The translations under genes and the position numbers were made by a program. The notes beneath the pieces are model-generated. The model was not told where the DNA came from and ran no database searches. It saw nothing but the letters and a program-made list of their open reading frames with translations. 64,000 bases of DNA from Breviolum minutum Mf 1.05b.01 (lineage: Eukaryota > Sar > Dinophyceae > Suessiales > Symbiodiniaceae): NCBI GenBank assembly GCA_000507305.1, contig DF240054.1:1-64000 (forward strand), given 5' to 3'. Position 1 is the stretch's first letter; every line of letters begins with the position of its first letter. This document shows positions 21,479 to 33,060 of this stretch, piece by piece.

Positions 21479-21633
21479 ACAAGGCGGGCCCCGACTTTGA
21501 TAAATGGAGCTATGGGGCCCCTGTAAGTAGGGTAGTTATATACAAGTTATAAACCCAGATACCCATTTATGTTCGATCATGTATAAGGAGCCCACAACTC
21601 CATTTATAACTATAGGAGGGGCCCACCTTGTAG
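21479..21633. repeat. family D element, full length
   Basis: aaggcgggccccgactttga ... gaggggcccaccttgtag; both arms carry the ataaatgg/ccatttat pair. Confidence 0.75.
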
Positions 21634-21871
21634 GTTGTGGATGGTCGTGGTTTCAAGCCATTTGGAACCTCTCAAGCAATCTCCCGAACTGAGAATATAT
21701 ACTCTAACACATGTGATCATTGCCTCCATGTACTTTGATTATTTTGTGGTGATTTATACTTACTGAGCTGTACATGTACACTGTAGACACTTGTTTTACT
21801 TTGAGGGAGTTGTTCTGGCGTTTGCCCAAACCTACCCCCCAACACGGGTTGCTCATACATTCACATGCTAC

Positions 21872-22000
21872 CTCCCCCAGGATGCAATGCTGGCTGAGGG
21901 ATGAACACCCGGAAAATCCCCCCGGGATCCGATTTTTATCGTCCAACAGGACACAAAAAGCATCAAGAACCGAGGCACCAGGGCTTCTTGTAGATTGGGA
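21872..22000 (-). CDS. candidate exon
   Basis: 43 codons, phase 0 to 0, acceptor ATATTTGGAAAG and donor GAG|GTAGCATG. SQSTRSPGASVLDAFCVLLD then DKNRIPGGFSGCSSLSQHC. Confidence 0.5.
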
Positions 22001-22659
22001 CTTTCCAAATATCTCGGACTAATGTACCTGCCGGAAAAGCTGCTTTTCTTTTAAACATATCGTCATGTTTCTCTGGTTTTGGGGCGCTTGTTTTGAACAG
22101 AAAAACCATGGTGTGAGCCAAAAAAGAGGGGTGTTGCCAAGAAAGGATCTAACCTAAAAGAATGCAAGATCTTTTTGTTGAAACCGTTTAGGGATTTTTT
22201 CAAAATGACTTTCATCATTTGCATCAAATTTGGATCCTTTTCAAAAGGGCTGGCACCTACAGACCGGCCTTGATTGTTTTAACTTTATGGCTCACAAAAT
22301 TCATTGAACCATTTGGCCAACGAAACAGCTTGCAACAAATTAAATGGATAAACACCTCAGAACTGTAACACACAGATAACACAACACCTGAATTTAGCAT
22401 TCTGGAAGAAGAAGCTTCTTATAGAACATCATCATCATTTCTCAGGTTGAGGGTTCAATGTTGGTGGTTGAGCCTAGGCATATTCCCTTGTAAAGTCATC
22501 CCTTTCATAGCTGGTTCCTAGGATAGTCAGCCACGAACACCAACCATCACTTGACTACCAAAAGGGTCAGTATATTGTCCTCTAAAGTTGGGACATGGTA
22601 TCGACTCATCGATCGTCATCGACTAAAGTTGGCGAAAAAAATAACTTTCACCCTAATAT

Positions 22660-22763
22660 ACACTCCCTGAGACTAACATGGCACCTGAAAATAGGCCATC
22701 CCAAAAGGAAACTAGTATTCCAACCATCCATTTTCAGGTGCCATGTTAGTTTCAGGGAGGGTA
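22660..22763. repeat. family C palindromic element, best copy
   Basis: acactccctgagactaacat ... atgttagtttcagggaggg; ggcacctgaaaata pairs with tattttcaggtgcc-type sequence (ccattttcaggtgcc). Confidence 0.85.
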
Positions 22764-22768
22764 AACAC

Positions 22769-22901
22769 ACAGAATTTAAACAATGGAATTTCGCCAAGAA
22801 GCAACGTGCAAGTCGATGTGAGAAACAAACAAAAAATGCGGACACTCCCGGCCCCCAGGTTATCAACGGTTGGTTTTATTCGGAATGCGGAGGGGAGAAG
22901 C
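22769..22901 (-). CDS. candidate exon, hydrophobic
   Basis: Acceptor GGGATTAAG, donor TGT|GTGTTTACC at the edge of the adjacent family C copy. LLPSAFRIKPTVDNLGAGSV then IFCLFLTSTCTLLLGEIPLF, helix-like. Confidence 0.4.
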
Positions 22902-22979
22902 CTTAATCCCATTTAAAAAAACTCAAGTAAACTCAAGTGACTGTCCCCTACAAGAACAAAACCAACTGTTGGAATTTAC

Positions 22980-23102
22980 TTGTGCCGCTTTTTTTCTCTG
23001 ATTCAAAGACATGGGTGCGCATGAGTGGTTATGAAGAGGGCGCCATGAGCGCACTTTGGCCCGCACAGGCCGGCTGACGGGTGGCGCTTTTGTTGATTCC
23101 AT
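22980..23102 (-). CDS. candidate first exon
   Basis: Starts with an ATG 12 bases after a possible trans-splice acceptor (ACTGGTAG) and ends at donor CAA|GTAAAT after exactly 41 codons: MESTKAPPVSRPVRAKVRSW then RPLHNHSCAPMSLNQRKKAAQ. Basic, no family recognised. Confidence 0.45.
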
Positions 23103-23152
23103 GAAATTTTGCTACCAGTAGCTGCTTGCAACTGTACTATCAACCCAGTCTT

Positions 23153-23275
23153 CCCAAAATCCTCCAAATACATTGCGAGGAGATGTTTGGATCCTGTAAA
23201 GGCCTTCTCAGGATGTGTGTTGGGGGTCCTAGCACATACTCAGAACCTATTTTGCAGGTATTTGGAAGACTTGGC
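23153..23275. repeat. family G element
   Basis: ttcccaaaatcctccaaata ... caggtatttggaagacttgg. Confidence 0.6.
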
Positions 23276-23699
23276 TCGAAAAAGAACTAACATCCCCCAG
23301 GTATCAAACAATCTTCACTGCCCAAGAAAATGGTAAGCAATGTTGGTTCCGTGGACCGCAAGCATCTCCGGAACAATAGTGGTGGTTCAAGGTGATTGCA
23401 TCTGTCCAGTTTGCAAATCAACTTGAATTGATCATTTTACTGGACTGGATATATCATTTATTTGTCCAGAAAATAGTGAGATACATCAACATGCAAACAA
23501 CTCTTCAAAACTGCAGTGCATCATACAAACATTTACTGAATGTATGCATCTTACATCATTTAAATAATCAGAGAAATTTGGTATTGACCATAGCTCATGA
23601 CTCATAACCAATGCCATACTGCCATACTGTACATGATCACCTATAGATAACTTCGAAGAGTTTGGGTTATCCTCAATGGACCATTGAAGCTGCACAAAC

Positions 23700-23765
23700 C
23701 TTTGGGGTTTTCCTGGTATCCCATGTTTGAAGCGATCTCCGCCAAACAGTGAAACGACACGGTGG
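23700..23765 (-). CDS. candidate exon
   Basis: Acceptor GTGAACTGCACAG, donor AAAG|GTTTGTG, phase 1 to 1. TVSFHCLAEIASNMGYQENPK. Confidence 0.45.
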
Positions 23766-23867
23766 CTGTGCAGTTCACCGAGCACCCGAGCACGTCGAGC
23801 ACGTCATCCGTGAGCCAAGTTGGCCCGGAAAGGTTGAGATGATGTTTTTTTTGTCAATTTGGGTACG

Positions 23868-23960
23868 AGGTGGGCCCAAAAACCATTCATAAGTAAGGTG
23901 AAATAGCTCCATTTATGTGAAGTAACTCCAGTTCCCCATTCTTTTTGGCCATGTATAGGG
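23868..23960. repeat. family D element, partial
   Basis: gaggtgggcccaaaaaccat left end and ctccatttatg/agtaactcca blocks; right end missing. Confidence 0.45.
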
Positions 23961-24104
23961 TTTATTACCTTCAAGGTATCCATGTGTGTCGGGGGAACTT
24001 GCCGGATGTGTTTGAAGATTCAAGGGACATCGAGCAAGCAAATGCAAGAACCACACACTTTATAAAATATTGGTTGAGATACAGATAAAGGTAAACTAGC
24101 CCCA

Positions 24105-24209
24105 ACAGTTGGTGGTTCAACCCATTTCAAAATGCTCTCGTCCAATTGGATCATATCCCCAAATTCAAAAAGAGGTAAACATAAAAAATAATTTGAAACC
24201 ACCACCTAG
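24105..24209. repeat. family B element
   Basis: cagttggtggttcaaccc ... tttgaaaccaccacctag. Confidence 0.75.
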
Positions 24210-24430
24210 CCAAGAATTGTTGACCAAATTCCTTACTGAAAATTTACAGTAAGAAACAATGGTCTTTTGAGAACCACCAGCTACCTGGGCAAATTACTCT
24301 AGTTTCCAAAAACTTGAATTAAGGACAATTAAGGTCACTTTGGGGAGATCCCCTTACTCTTCACCCCCAAATCAACCTGCGGTTTGGTCGCTATAATTTG
24401 CTTGGATCTGAAATAAGATAATAGTTGAAT

Positions 24431-24544
24431 CTACCCCCCACATCCCCCCACCCAGTAACACTGGCTCTTGAAGGTTTAGAGGGATTTCCTACTTCGAACA
24501 TGTGATGATCTTGCTGGTGACTGTTACTGGGTGGCGGGTAGACC
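24431..24544. repeat. family F element
   Basis: cccacccagtaacactgg ... ctgttactgggtggcgggta, ends pair well. Confidence 0.7.
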
Positions 24545-24588
24545 TAAGATAGTAGTCTTTTTGGGGCTCAAAGGGAATGCCAACAGAC

Positions 24589-24656
24589 TCATCTTTGTTG
24601 TCAAATCTCTCAGCGATGCAAGGCGATTCGCTTCGCAATTCTTCAGCTGCTGATTT
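24589..24656 (-). CDS. candidate exon
   Basis: KSAAEELRSESPCIAERFDN after acceptor TTTGCGCCGAG; LKNCEANRLASLRDLTTKMS is open in another frame. Donor (GATGA|GTCTGT) is modest. Confidence 0.4.
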
Positions 24657-25019
24657 CTCGGCGCAAATCCAAAAGACATGGCACAAATACCAAAAGGTAT
24701 AGGTTATAGTATATATAGTCCTTCCAAACCAACCTATGGCTTCATTTTTGGGGAATGTCCCATCCACATTTTGCAACTACCGTACTTCTCCAACAACAAA
24801 TGATATTTTTGTTCAATTCACACCATGTCTCCATGGACCCCGGGGACCCTGCTTTCGGTGCGACAAGGCGGCCACAGGTCGACCTGAGATCGGGACCATT
24901 CATGGGAATCTAAGGGGGCGGACACCTCCTCCAATGCCACCAAAGGCCGGAGATCATTGGTGGTTGGTTACTAAGCTCTTACTACGTACGGTATATAATT
25001 TCTGGCCAAATTTAAAAAA

Positions 25020-25110
25020 AAATCACCAACCTAGATATCCCTGAAATAAGGGGATTTCCTGAACTAAACCACCAATTTAGGGTGAGGTCGTGTGAGGTCG
25101 CTATAATTTG
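25020..25110. repeat. family I element
   Basis: tcaccaacctagatatccct ... gtgaggtcgctataatttg. Confidence 0.65.
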
Positions 25111-25196
25111 ACCAGATAATTTGCACCGGAAAAAAATGTAAAAAATCAGGATGCATCGAGAAAAAATGTGGAGCCTTCCCACCATCATGGAACATC

Positions 25197-25335
25197 TAAA
25201 GGACCCTATATTCCACCACCCCTAGGAAAAAAGGCATTATTGAGGGGTTAGTAACCACCATAATCCCTTAATAAGGCCTTCATATATGGCTTTATTTCCC
25301 TGAGGGGAGGTGGCATTGGGCACCTCTAGATTCCC
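25197..25335. repeat. family K element
   Basis: ccaccacccctaggaaaaaa ... ggaggtggcattgggcacc. Confidence 0.5.
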
Positions 25336-25606
25336 ATTCACAAAAAGTTCTTATCGGCTGAGTGAAAAAACCTGGAAACTTTGATGGTGCCTTTGGACAG
25401 GGTCAGGATTCAACAAACATATCAAAAAAAAAACGTGTTGGGGTAAATTCCCACCATTCAGCAGTTAAGGATTTCGAATCCAGTTGACACAACCGAAGCC
25501 ATTCAAATTGGAATTTTCTTAAAATGTTCCATTCATAATATTCATATGTAGATTATGTATGCTGGGGTGCAGCTTAAACTCTTTTCCAATACAGTTTTCT
25601 TTTGAA

Positions 25607-25718
25607 AATACACCCCGAAGTATAACATAGTTCCTGAAATGTTACCTTCCCAAAAGGAAAGGATCGTCTTCCAACTAGCATTTTTCCGGGGCGACATGTT
25701 AAACTTCAGGGTGTAATT
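25607..25718. repeat. family C element, variant
   Basis: acaccccgaagtataacat ... atgttaaacttcagggtgt, a sub-type with 'ccttcccaaaaggaaagga' core. Confidence 0.7.
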
Positions 25719-26085
25719 CCAAAAGTTCAACGGTTCAATGCTCATACCTTTGATGGAGCTATTCACCTTCTCAAAACTGAACAAAAAAATCTCAGCTTCC
25801 AAACTCACAACCGAAACATCACAATTCCGATGTCACCAAACAAGATTCCGCACACCAAAATTGACACATAGTTCCAAAAATGAGTGTTTTTTCTAAGATG
25901 CATCACAAACTACTGGAATCCGCACTTTGTAAAACTGCCAAACAAACATCGCTCCACTGAAAATGGTTAGATGGTTGGATGATTGGAAGAGGATCCTTTC
26001 CTTCTCTGGAGGAGCAAAGCGGCCTATATTTTTCAAGGGGCTTCAGCTGGTTATGTTCAGGTTTTAGATGTTTTAGGGACGGTGC

Positions 26086-26189
26086 ACTCGGGTAAACTAA
26101 CATAGCAACCGGAAAATGTCCCATTTGAAGATGCATTTCCTATTAAAACATGGGGATATTCCAGCCTGCTATGTTAGTTTTACCAGAGT
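26086..26189. repeat. family C element
   Basis: actcgggtaaactaacatag ... ctatgttagttttaccagag. Confidence 0.7.
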
Positions 26190-26245
26190 TCATATTCTTT
26201 TTTGCAAAGTTGAAGCACCATGGCATACTTGGATGGAAAACAATG

Positions 26246-26332
26246 CACCCCCAAAGTTTAACATGGAAAATGATGCTTTCCAAACAGGCATAATTTCCAG
26301 ATGATTTTTTCATGTTAAACCTCAGGGGTGTT
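26246..26332. repeat. family C element, variant
   Basis: gcacccccaaagtttaacat ... atgttaaacctcaggggtg. Confidence 0.65.
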
Positions 26333-26367
26333 CCCCGGCAACCACAACTTCCCCCCCCTTCAGACCT

Positions 26368-26442
26368 TCAGCCATCGAGAAGTGCTGCTTGACACAACTC
26401 CGGATTGGCACGGACTTGACGCACCAGATTTTCCCACTCTTC
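26368..26442 (-). CDS. candidate terminal exon, helical
   Basis: EEEWENLVRQVRANPELCQA then ALLDG and TGA, after acceptor GCAACTGAG. The short amphipathic helix with NPEL recalls STI1/UBA-type helices, but this is too short to assign. Confidence 0.5.
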   Translation of the reverse strand, partial: EEWENLVRQVRANPELCQAALLDG

Positions 26443-26642
26443 CTCAGTTGCCCCGATGCACCAAATTTGGGGTCCACGGAACCCTCCAAGGGAACGGATA
26501 GATATGTATCCCACCCAAAGGGACAAGAAAAATCATCTTCAAAAGTGATTTTTGCATGGGAATATTTATGTTAGTTCCCAGGAGGGTAAATGTTTTACAT
26601 GTACCATCAATTTGAGGCAAATGGTAGGTAAATATTCCATTT

Positions 26643-26744
26643 CTAGTTGGTGGTGTTCAAGCCATTTCAAACATATGCTCGTCAAACTGGAGCATTCTCA
26701 GGTAGGGGTGAACATAAGCATATTTGAAGCCAGCCACCACCTAG
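26643..26744. repeat. family B element
   Basis: ctagttggtggtgttcaag ... tttgaagccagccaccacct. Confidence 0.75.
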
Positions 26745-27289
26745 TTTTTCTATGGGGAAGACAAAAGACAACCGTCCAGCGGCTTTGGTTTTCTTATGCA
26801 TGGCTTGCTCCCCTGAAATCAAACGAACCTGGAACCTGAAAAATGGGAACCCCTATACCCAGGTTAAAACGGTAAACATATCCCTCATGCTTTTTATACC
26901 TCTATTTTCTTCACCATCCCGAGGGCTTTCACTAAAGATTCTCCAGCAACAGAAAGTCCAGCAAGTCCTGTGCAAACATTCCACAGATCGCTCATGTGAA
27001 GTCTCATTTATAGTCTTCCACGGTTCAATGGCTCTCAACTTCTCTACCGGATAAGGTACGTGTTTGGAAGGTCTCATTGAATTTTTGATGGATCAAATGG
27101 CCAACCCCCATTTTTTTGGGGAGCCCAATTCGTTTCCCTTAAAGGTCCAATCACCGAAACTGAGACTGGTTTCGCTGGAAGCTATGTACATCACCTATGC
27201 GTTTCGAATTGGTGAGAAAGGACACATCTTTTTCATCATCTGAGAATATGACTGGATCTGGGCAAATTAGAATATTTCACCAACCTATA

Positions 27290-27396
27290 CTAGTTGGTGG
27301 TTTCATCCCCTCTGAAAAATATTAAGTCAAAATGGGTTCAAATTCCCCAATTTTCAGGGTGAAACTATAAGACATATTTGAGTTGCCACCACCCAG
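27290..27396. repeat. family B element
   Basis: ctagttggtggtttcatc ... tgagttgccaccaccca, followed by a (TA)n run at 27402-27418. Confidence 0.7.
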
Positions 27397-27422
27397 TATA
27401 TATATATATATATATATTGGAT

Positions 27423-27524
27423 GTGGCCCCTTCCCAGTAACAGTGACCACCAAGATTATTACATTTTCGGTAGGGGAAGCCTGTAAACCTTCATTTACCA
27501 CTGTTACTGGGAAGGGGCCAAACC
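27423..27524. repeat. family F-related palindrome
   Basis: ggccccttcccagtaacagt ... actgttactgggaaggggcc, a perfect 20-bp terminal inverted repeat. Confidence 0.85.
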
Positions 27525-27628
27525 CAAAGTATATAGATGTCCAGGATTTCCCTTCCTAAGGTACCGAAAGGGGTAGCTAAAGTCATGCCCCGAAGGTTGG
27601 ACCAGTTTGACCGACCTGGAAACAATTG

Positions 27629-27787
27629 AGCCACGCCGCATACTTTCTATGAAATTTCCTGGTTGTTTAATAGAGATCCTGCGGGATCCTTATAATTTAC
27701 AATGTTTTTTTGAAAGCAATCCCCACAAAACGGGTTAGTATACTCCCCTGTATACCCCTAAACAACCAGTTTTTGTTCATTGCTCAA
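27629..27787. repeat. family J element
   Basis: gagccacgccgcatactttc left; ctggttgttta and taaacaaccag pair inside; ends ttcattgctca. Confidence 0.55.
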
Positions 27788-28374
27788 TTGAACATTCCAG
27801 CATGCTTTCAGCCAAAGACACTTTGAGAGACCCGGCCTTGTAGAAAGTCCTGACTGCCCATGGTGATGCCCCGTTGCAATGTCAAATAGATAGGAAATGG
27901 ACATAATGCATGCCGTGTCATGAGCTATCAGTAGAAGTTATTTGGAGAGAAAAATGGGAGAAACAACAAGCAAACAGCTTCCCATTGAGCCAACCCCAAC
28001 AAACACTTGCGCAAACACCAAAGAGATGGACAAACAAGCATCACATGTACACACACAACACCACACCTTCTTTATTCTCAGCCACCCCAAAACCAGCATT
28101 TCCAACAACTCAACTTCATCCCATTTACGACATCCGAATCAAAATATAATCAAAAGAACGTGGGGATCCAGTCCAATCATCTTGTCAAGAGTATGATTAA
28201 GTTGTTTTTTTTCACATCCCAAACCCATAGTATTTAGCTTCCATGAAACCATTGTCTAGGAATAACATAATATCAAATATCAAAAAACAAAAAAACCCAA
28301 AACATATGCGCACATATGCAAATAATTCATGGTGTGTGGTGATACCACTTCACCTTTTGAAACTCAACAAATAC

Positions 28375-28472
28375 TAGTTGGTGGTTTCAACCTGAAAAAA
28401 TATGCGCAAGTCAAATTGGATCATTTCCTTAGGGATAACCGTAAAAAAATCATTGAAACCACTTAATTGGCA
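28375..28472. repeat. family B element
   Basis: ctagttggtggtttcaacc ... cattgaaaccacttaa; right end worn. Confidence 0.65.
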
Positions 28473-28555
28473 TATAACACGCCACCATCCAATGGCACCC
28501 TGTAAAAAACACCTCCTTCCCCCTCTCGTCCGTGGAAAGTCCTGAGGCCTTTCAC

Positions 28556-28614
28556 CAAAGATACCACCGTCGCTTCACTGAGACGTTCGATGGCCGAGAA
28601 CGCCGCGTCTTCAC
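28556..28614 (-). CDS. candidate exon
   Basis: Acceptor CCTTTCCAAACAAG, donor TTG|GTGAAAGG, phase 1 to 0. EDAAFSAIERLSEATVVSL, a clear amphipathic helix. Likely downstream of the candidate first exon at 28942. Confidence 0.5.
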
Positions 28615-28873
28615 CTTGTTTGGAAAGGGTGGGAACGAGGAAAATTTTTGAGAGTTTTCATCAACATATCTGGGGTTTAGAAAAATATTCTATGACATAT
28701 TAGTAAAATAGTACAATATAAGTTCGAAACATTTCAAAAAACATATATTACATGTGGCTTCCATTGCCATCCTCAGTTTCGGTGAGTCCGGAGAGTGGAA
28801 AGATGAGAAGATGAGAAGTAAACTCATCCACTCAGGTTTTTTTAATGTTCGGGTGCATTTGGCCTTAACAGGC

Positions 28874-28942
28874 CTCAAAGTTTGCTGCTGCCAATTTCCA
28901 GAAGGTTTCCGTGGTGAAACCGTGGTTTCCGGGTGAAGCCAT
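28874..28942 (-). CDS. candidate first exon
   Basis: ATG at 28942, 14 bases after a good acceptor (ATCTCCTCACCAG) that could receive a spliced leader. 23 codons, MASPGNHGFTTETFWKLAAA then NFE, ending at a GC-type donor GAG|GCCTGT. It sits just downstream of the end of the BTB gene, same strand. Confidence 0.45.
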
Positions 28943-29261
28943 GAGGCAGGTTAAGACTGGTGAGGAGATGATTGGACCCTCTAAAAGCCTTGCCTTTCGC
29001 CTCAGGAGGTATTTGGGAAATCAAACACCTATATACTCAAAAAGGTATACCTGGAAGACTACGGTATACAGACCAAAAGTTGAATAGCAAATTGGCCTCT
29101 GAAGAATTCTACTCGACCCTCAAAAAGAAATGAAAGGATGTGCGTTTCATTTTTCCCAAGCATCATTTAACAAGGGCGAGCTGTGCATTTTTTTACAATG
29201 ATCTTGTCCAAAAGGGCAACAAAAAACACCTGTAAGAAGTAAGACTTGCCCCTCATTCTTC

Positions 29262-29456
29262 TCATTCTGATCCTGTTGGTGATGAACATTTGAAGAAAAA
29301 ACAGCCTTCTTTTGAGGGTGCATATGACCAAAGAGTCATGCGTTCGGATCCATATGGATTCATCGTTGATTCAAGACTGCAACATGGGAGCCTTTGAAAG
29401 AGTATGTATATAGTAAATGGCAAGTGCCAATCTTCAATGTCCCTGACGTCCACCAT
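29262..29456 (-). CDS. possible last exon of the BTB gene
   Basis: After TCTAGTCGCAATAG, 64 codons MVDVRDIEDWHLPFTIYILF... to a TGA. Phase 0 agrees with the donor of the exon at 29639. The intervening 182-bp intron would consist largely of one family A element. Confidence 0.35.
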   Translation of the reverse strand: MVDVRDIEDWHLPFTIYILFQRLPCCSLESTMNPYGSERMTLWSYAPSKEGCFFFKCSSPTGSE

Positions 29457-29508
29457 CTATTGCGACTAGAAGAAGGTAAGATATACCCCTGATCATAACC
29501 CATACCAT

Positions 29509-29597
29509 ACCATCCATGTATGGTATATTTACCTACATTCACCATACAAATTAACCAAATGTAGTTAAATATACCATACATACATGGATCCTATGGG
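29509..29597. repeat. family A palindrome
   Basis: catccatgtatggtatattt ... aaatataccatacatacatg, then gatcctatggg. Confidence 0.8.
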
Positions 29598-29638
29598 TAA
29601 TTGATCACGATATTGGGGATATTTTCCTCCATGCTCAC

Positions 29639-29772
29639 GCACAACCATCCCCGCTTTGCCGTCGAATTCATTGACTTCCAGTCACACAAGCTCGTGAGCT
29701 CAAAGGCATGTGCTTGCTCTACCAAGACCTTGCAAGGAAAACCGGCAAACATAGCGCTTTTCACCGCTGCTT
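29639..29772 (-). CDS. BTB gene, probable third BTB exon
   Basis: Acceptor TTTTGTTTTGAAG, donor TGC|GTGAGC. Joined in phase 1 to the exon ending at 31227 it reads ...LVSWIQAAVKSAMFAGF then VLVEQAHAFELTSLCDW, which fits the last helices of a BTB fold. No BACK or Kelch domain seen. Confidence 0.5.
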
Positions 29773-30186
29773 CTTCAAAACAAAAGGGAGCCGCAAAACC
29801 CAACATCTGGTGATGGTTCAAAAATTATGCCGACTTCACGCAAAAACAAAAAAAAGGTTCGAACTTTAGTGCCAATTCTTTCTATTTAGTTATTTAGTAG
29901 TGATTCCAATGCCGAAACAGTTTGAAGTCACACCATTCAGCCAGGTTTTATTGAAGAACCCCGCATCGAAACGAACCTGCCAATACCAAAATATGCCTCA
30001 ATGGTCTAGCCACCCCAACATGCCTGCCCTAATTTCAATGTTCCTCACATAATCGTGGAAGTCAAAGAGGGGACCCAAACGAGAGAAAGGCTATAGTAGA
30101 TCTTCCTTCTGGCAAGATCTGACAAGATGTTCTCCGGGTAGGTTTTGCTAAGGGGTACCCATTTGCGTCATTGCTCAGAACCCAGA

Positions 30187-30274
30187 GGATCCATGTATGG
30201 TATATTTACCTATACACATTTACCATAAGAATCAGCCAAATGTAGGTGAATTTTTCATACATGGATCCTATGGG
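30187..30274. repeat. family A palindrome
   Basis: ggatccatgtatggtatatt ... tttttcatacatggatccta, ending in tatggg. Confidence 0.8.
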
Positions 30275-31226
30275 GAAGACCAAAAGCTATGGAAGACTTG
30301 TGGAGGAAAAAAAACGCGATTGCATCCTGACCAAAAAAACATGGCTACAGCTTCCAGATTTTTGTCAATGCCTGGAACGGTCCCCATTTTTTGCTTTTCA
30401 GCCACATGTATCTAGGTTATCTGAAAAAAAACTCAAATTCAAAAGCAGCTTTATCCTGCCTATATATTTATATATACAGATTTGTAAATCAAAAAAAAGA
30501 ATCCTCTGATCATACAAATCTGTAAACATATAAGATTTGTAAAAATACAAATACAGATTCGTACAATACAGATAGGTATCCAGAGTATTTATATAACTCT
30601 ATATAAAATCTAAAACGAAATATGTAAAGTATTTACACACCTACAAATTGAGTTGCAGGATCCACATCATCTGAGGAAAATGGTCAAAGGAAAATATGCC
30701 TTCACAATGTCATCATGGCTTGGGATGATGGGATGATTTTCAAAATCTCCCAATGGCTCAAAAGTTCTTCCTTCCAATCAATGGATTGGTCTCACAAGTA
30801 TGCACTGCCCCATTTGAAAAAAAAAAAGTGTTCAGAAATCAGCTGGTTTATCCAAAAATATCAAATATTCATCCTCAACCATTAGTTTCATGTTGATGCT
30901 TGGCCTTTAATTGAAGGGATGGAATTACTCGCGGATATACCTAGAGGTATAGCTCGACCAACAGCATGAAGCACCAACCATTTTTTCTACTGGTTGAAAG
31001 TATTCAGCACTCAGCAGGGTTTCTCCCATCTTCTCATCCCATGCCAAGTGTCAGAAAAAAAGTCATCACAAAACAACTGTTTTCAAACCAATATCTTCTG
31101 ACAAGCATCTGAAAATTGACATGGACCTCACATATCTAGATTCCTTACAGGCTCTTGTTAATGCTTACATAATAGTTCATAGATTATTCCACCATCAATC
31201 CTATCAAAAAGGTACTTGATTTTTAC

Positions 31227-31349
31227 GAATCCAAGAGACCAATTCATCTTCCAAGCCCAAATTCGCATCGTAAGGAAGCCCATAGCAGTACTTCAGCAAG
31301 GCTCTAACCACATTTTCACTGCAAGGAAGTGAAATCTCACCCAAGGCAC
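31227..31349 (-). CDS. BTB gene, exon with middle of BTB domain
   Basis: 123 bp, acceptor CTGCCAG, donor ATTC|GTAAAA, phase 1 to 1. GALGEISLPCSENVVRALLK then YCYGLPYDANLGLEDELVSW: the conserved beta-strand (EISLP) and helix (LLKYCYG) of the BTB core. Continues the exon at 32016 in phase. Confidence 0.75.
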
Positions 31350-32015
31350 CTGGCAGGAATGCCAAGATGTTGGATACAAATTGCATGGCGCGTTTTGATC
31401 GAAAAAAGGAGCCCGACAAAAATCCCAAATCCTTCCTGATAACAAAGAAAACACACTGTTCTTCAAATCTCATGTCATGACAGAATATGGGTGAAAGGGA
31501 GCCAAGCAACTACCCTAAAAGTAGCCATATTCTCTTGAAACCTTTTTCCAAAGCATTGTTTATGGATCCCAACAAATTCCCATAGCGTTTTTGATCACAT
31601 CTGCCGAGAGTTGCATAACTAAAGTATGAGGTCCGTAGGTGAATGTACAATTGGGCCCCCCCGCCAGTTCTAAGTGAAGTTATGGAGCCCCTTTAAGTAG
31701 GGTGAAATAACACCATTTACCCATCTATAAGGCCATCTTTGGGGGTTACAACTAACTCCATCTATAATTGGTTGGGGCCACCCTGTATAGTGGAGCTTTC
31801 ATCATATATTTCACAGTCATTCACCAACTTCTTGTTCTGAAATGGTGGCACCCGGCCACTTGGGGAACCAAAACCCCAGAAATGCCACAAAGGGGAGATG
31901 TTTAAGTCAAAAAAACATGGCGATGTAAAGGGGACCCAAATTAGGATCCGCTCAACCCGCAACCTTTTCGTCCCTTGAAAACTTGTTCCTTCGGTAGAAT
32001 TTCAGCAGGGGCCAC
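31350..32015 (-). other. intron inside the BTB domain
   Basis: 666 bp, GT...AG on the minus strand, with AGGTG at both boundaries (AAGGTGG and CAGGTGC). Holds a family D element (31653-31790). Confidence 0.65.
31653..31790. repeat. family D element
   Basis: gggcccccccgccagttcta ... taattggttggggccaccct; sits within the BTB intron. Confidence 0.65.
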
Positions 32016-32133
32016 CTTCCTTCATTGGCGAGTTCAACATGCAGCGGAAGACAGGTGAGGCAATACCCAGCACCGCCCGATGTGCTTTAAGTTCCCCTCC
32101 ATCGTTGCAGCGGACGACAATATCTGCAAACTC
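32016..32133 (-). CDS. BTB gene, exon with N-terminal half of BTB/POZ domain
   Basis: Acceptor TTTTTCGGTGGCACCAG, donor GAAG|GTGGCC, phase 0 to 1. EFADIVVRCNDGGELKAHRA then VLGIASPVFRCMLNSPMKE. This is the family signature (FxDxxxxV...xxAHRxVLxxxSxxFxxML..MxE). BTB domains mediate dimerisation and often link substrates to cullin-3 ligases; which partner applies here cannot be said. Confidence 0.8.
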
Positions 32134-33060
32134 CTGGTGCCACCGAAAAAGAAGTTTGCTACTTACGCGAAGGGGGGGAGGTGTTTTTTTTTGCACAAGA
32201 AACATGGCAACCTACGCAATCCGTATAAAGAAATCTTTTGTTCACCCTTTCATGGTACAGCAGCCTGCTTCAAAGCTTAAAATTGGTCTTCGGTTCCCTT
32301 TTTAAGTGCAAATATTCTGTTTGTTTTAGGGAGGGTAATCTTAAGAGATGATAATTGCAAATGTGTGTTCAAGCATTTGTTGAGGCTTCTCACATTCCAT
32401 TGTTTTCTCCGCCACATGTTCCAGAACATCTCGTCGTTTCATGTGAGATTTGCAACTTTCCTCTCAATTTGTGTGTTTTTTGAATTATCAAGTCAATCCA
32501 ATGATCTACTTCCAAATACAATTGCGGGCATAGCCAATATCCTGGAGAGACACCCCTTCAAGAAGGAGACGACAAACATATCCAACGATTGCGAAGGTTG
32601 GTAAAATCATCGACTCAAAAGTGCCGCAAAAGTGTGGGGATTTTGTTAGATTTGAAGAGGACACCCCTCCCTAAACTCAGCCATGGCCCCCTGAGAATGA
32701 ATGGGATCGGGAGACCGAAAACATCAACAATACTTTCCTTTTGGGGATTCCGCCTAGTTTAAGGGCCTATATTAGAGTTTGAGGAGGGCAAGCCTTTAGG
32801 ATCACCATGATTACAGCCAGGCGTTTCAGGCGTGACCAGGCTGCTCAAGTTCACTCAAAGAACCTTGGCTCAACTCCAAGTCCAACCTTTTTCTGATGGA
32901 ATACATACACCCCAAAATTTAGCATAGCCATATAGCCCTTGAAAAAAGATCATTTCAACAGGAAAATCATCTTCCAATCATCATGGCATTTCAAGGGTGC
33001 TTCTTTATGTGAAATTCAGGGGCCATATGGAATTCTATCAAACTTGCCGAGGTTACTAAG

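Noticed and set aside
23773..23840. Plus-strand exon FTEHPSTSSTSSVSQVGPER
   Set aside because: Has AG and GT borders, but it overlaps the better-supported minus exon and opposes the local direction.
27910..28237. Three overlapping plus-strand ORFs near 28 kb
   Set aside because: His/Gln/Thr-rich chance frames with no splice sites and equal openness in all frames.
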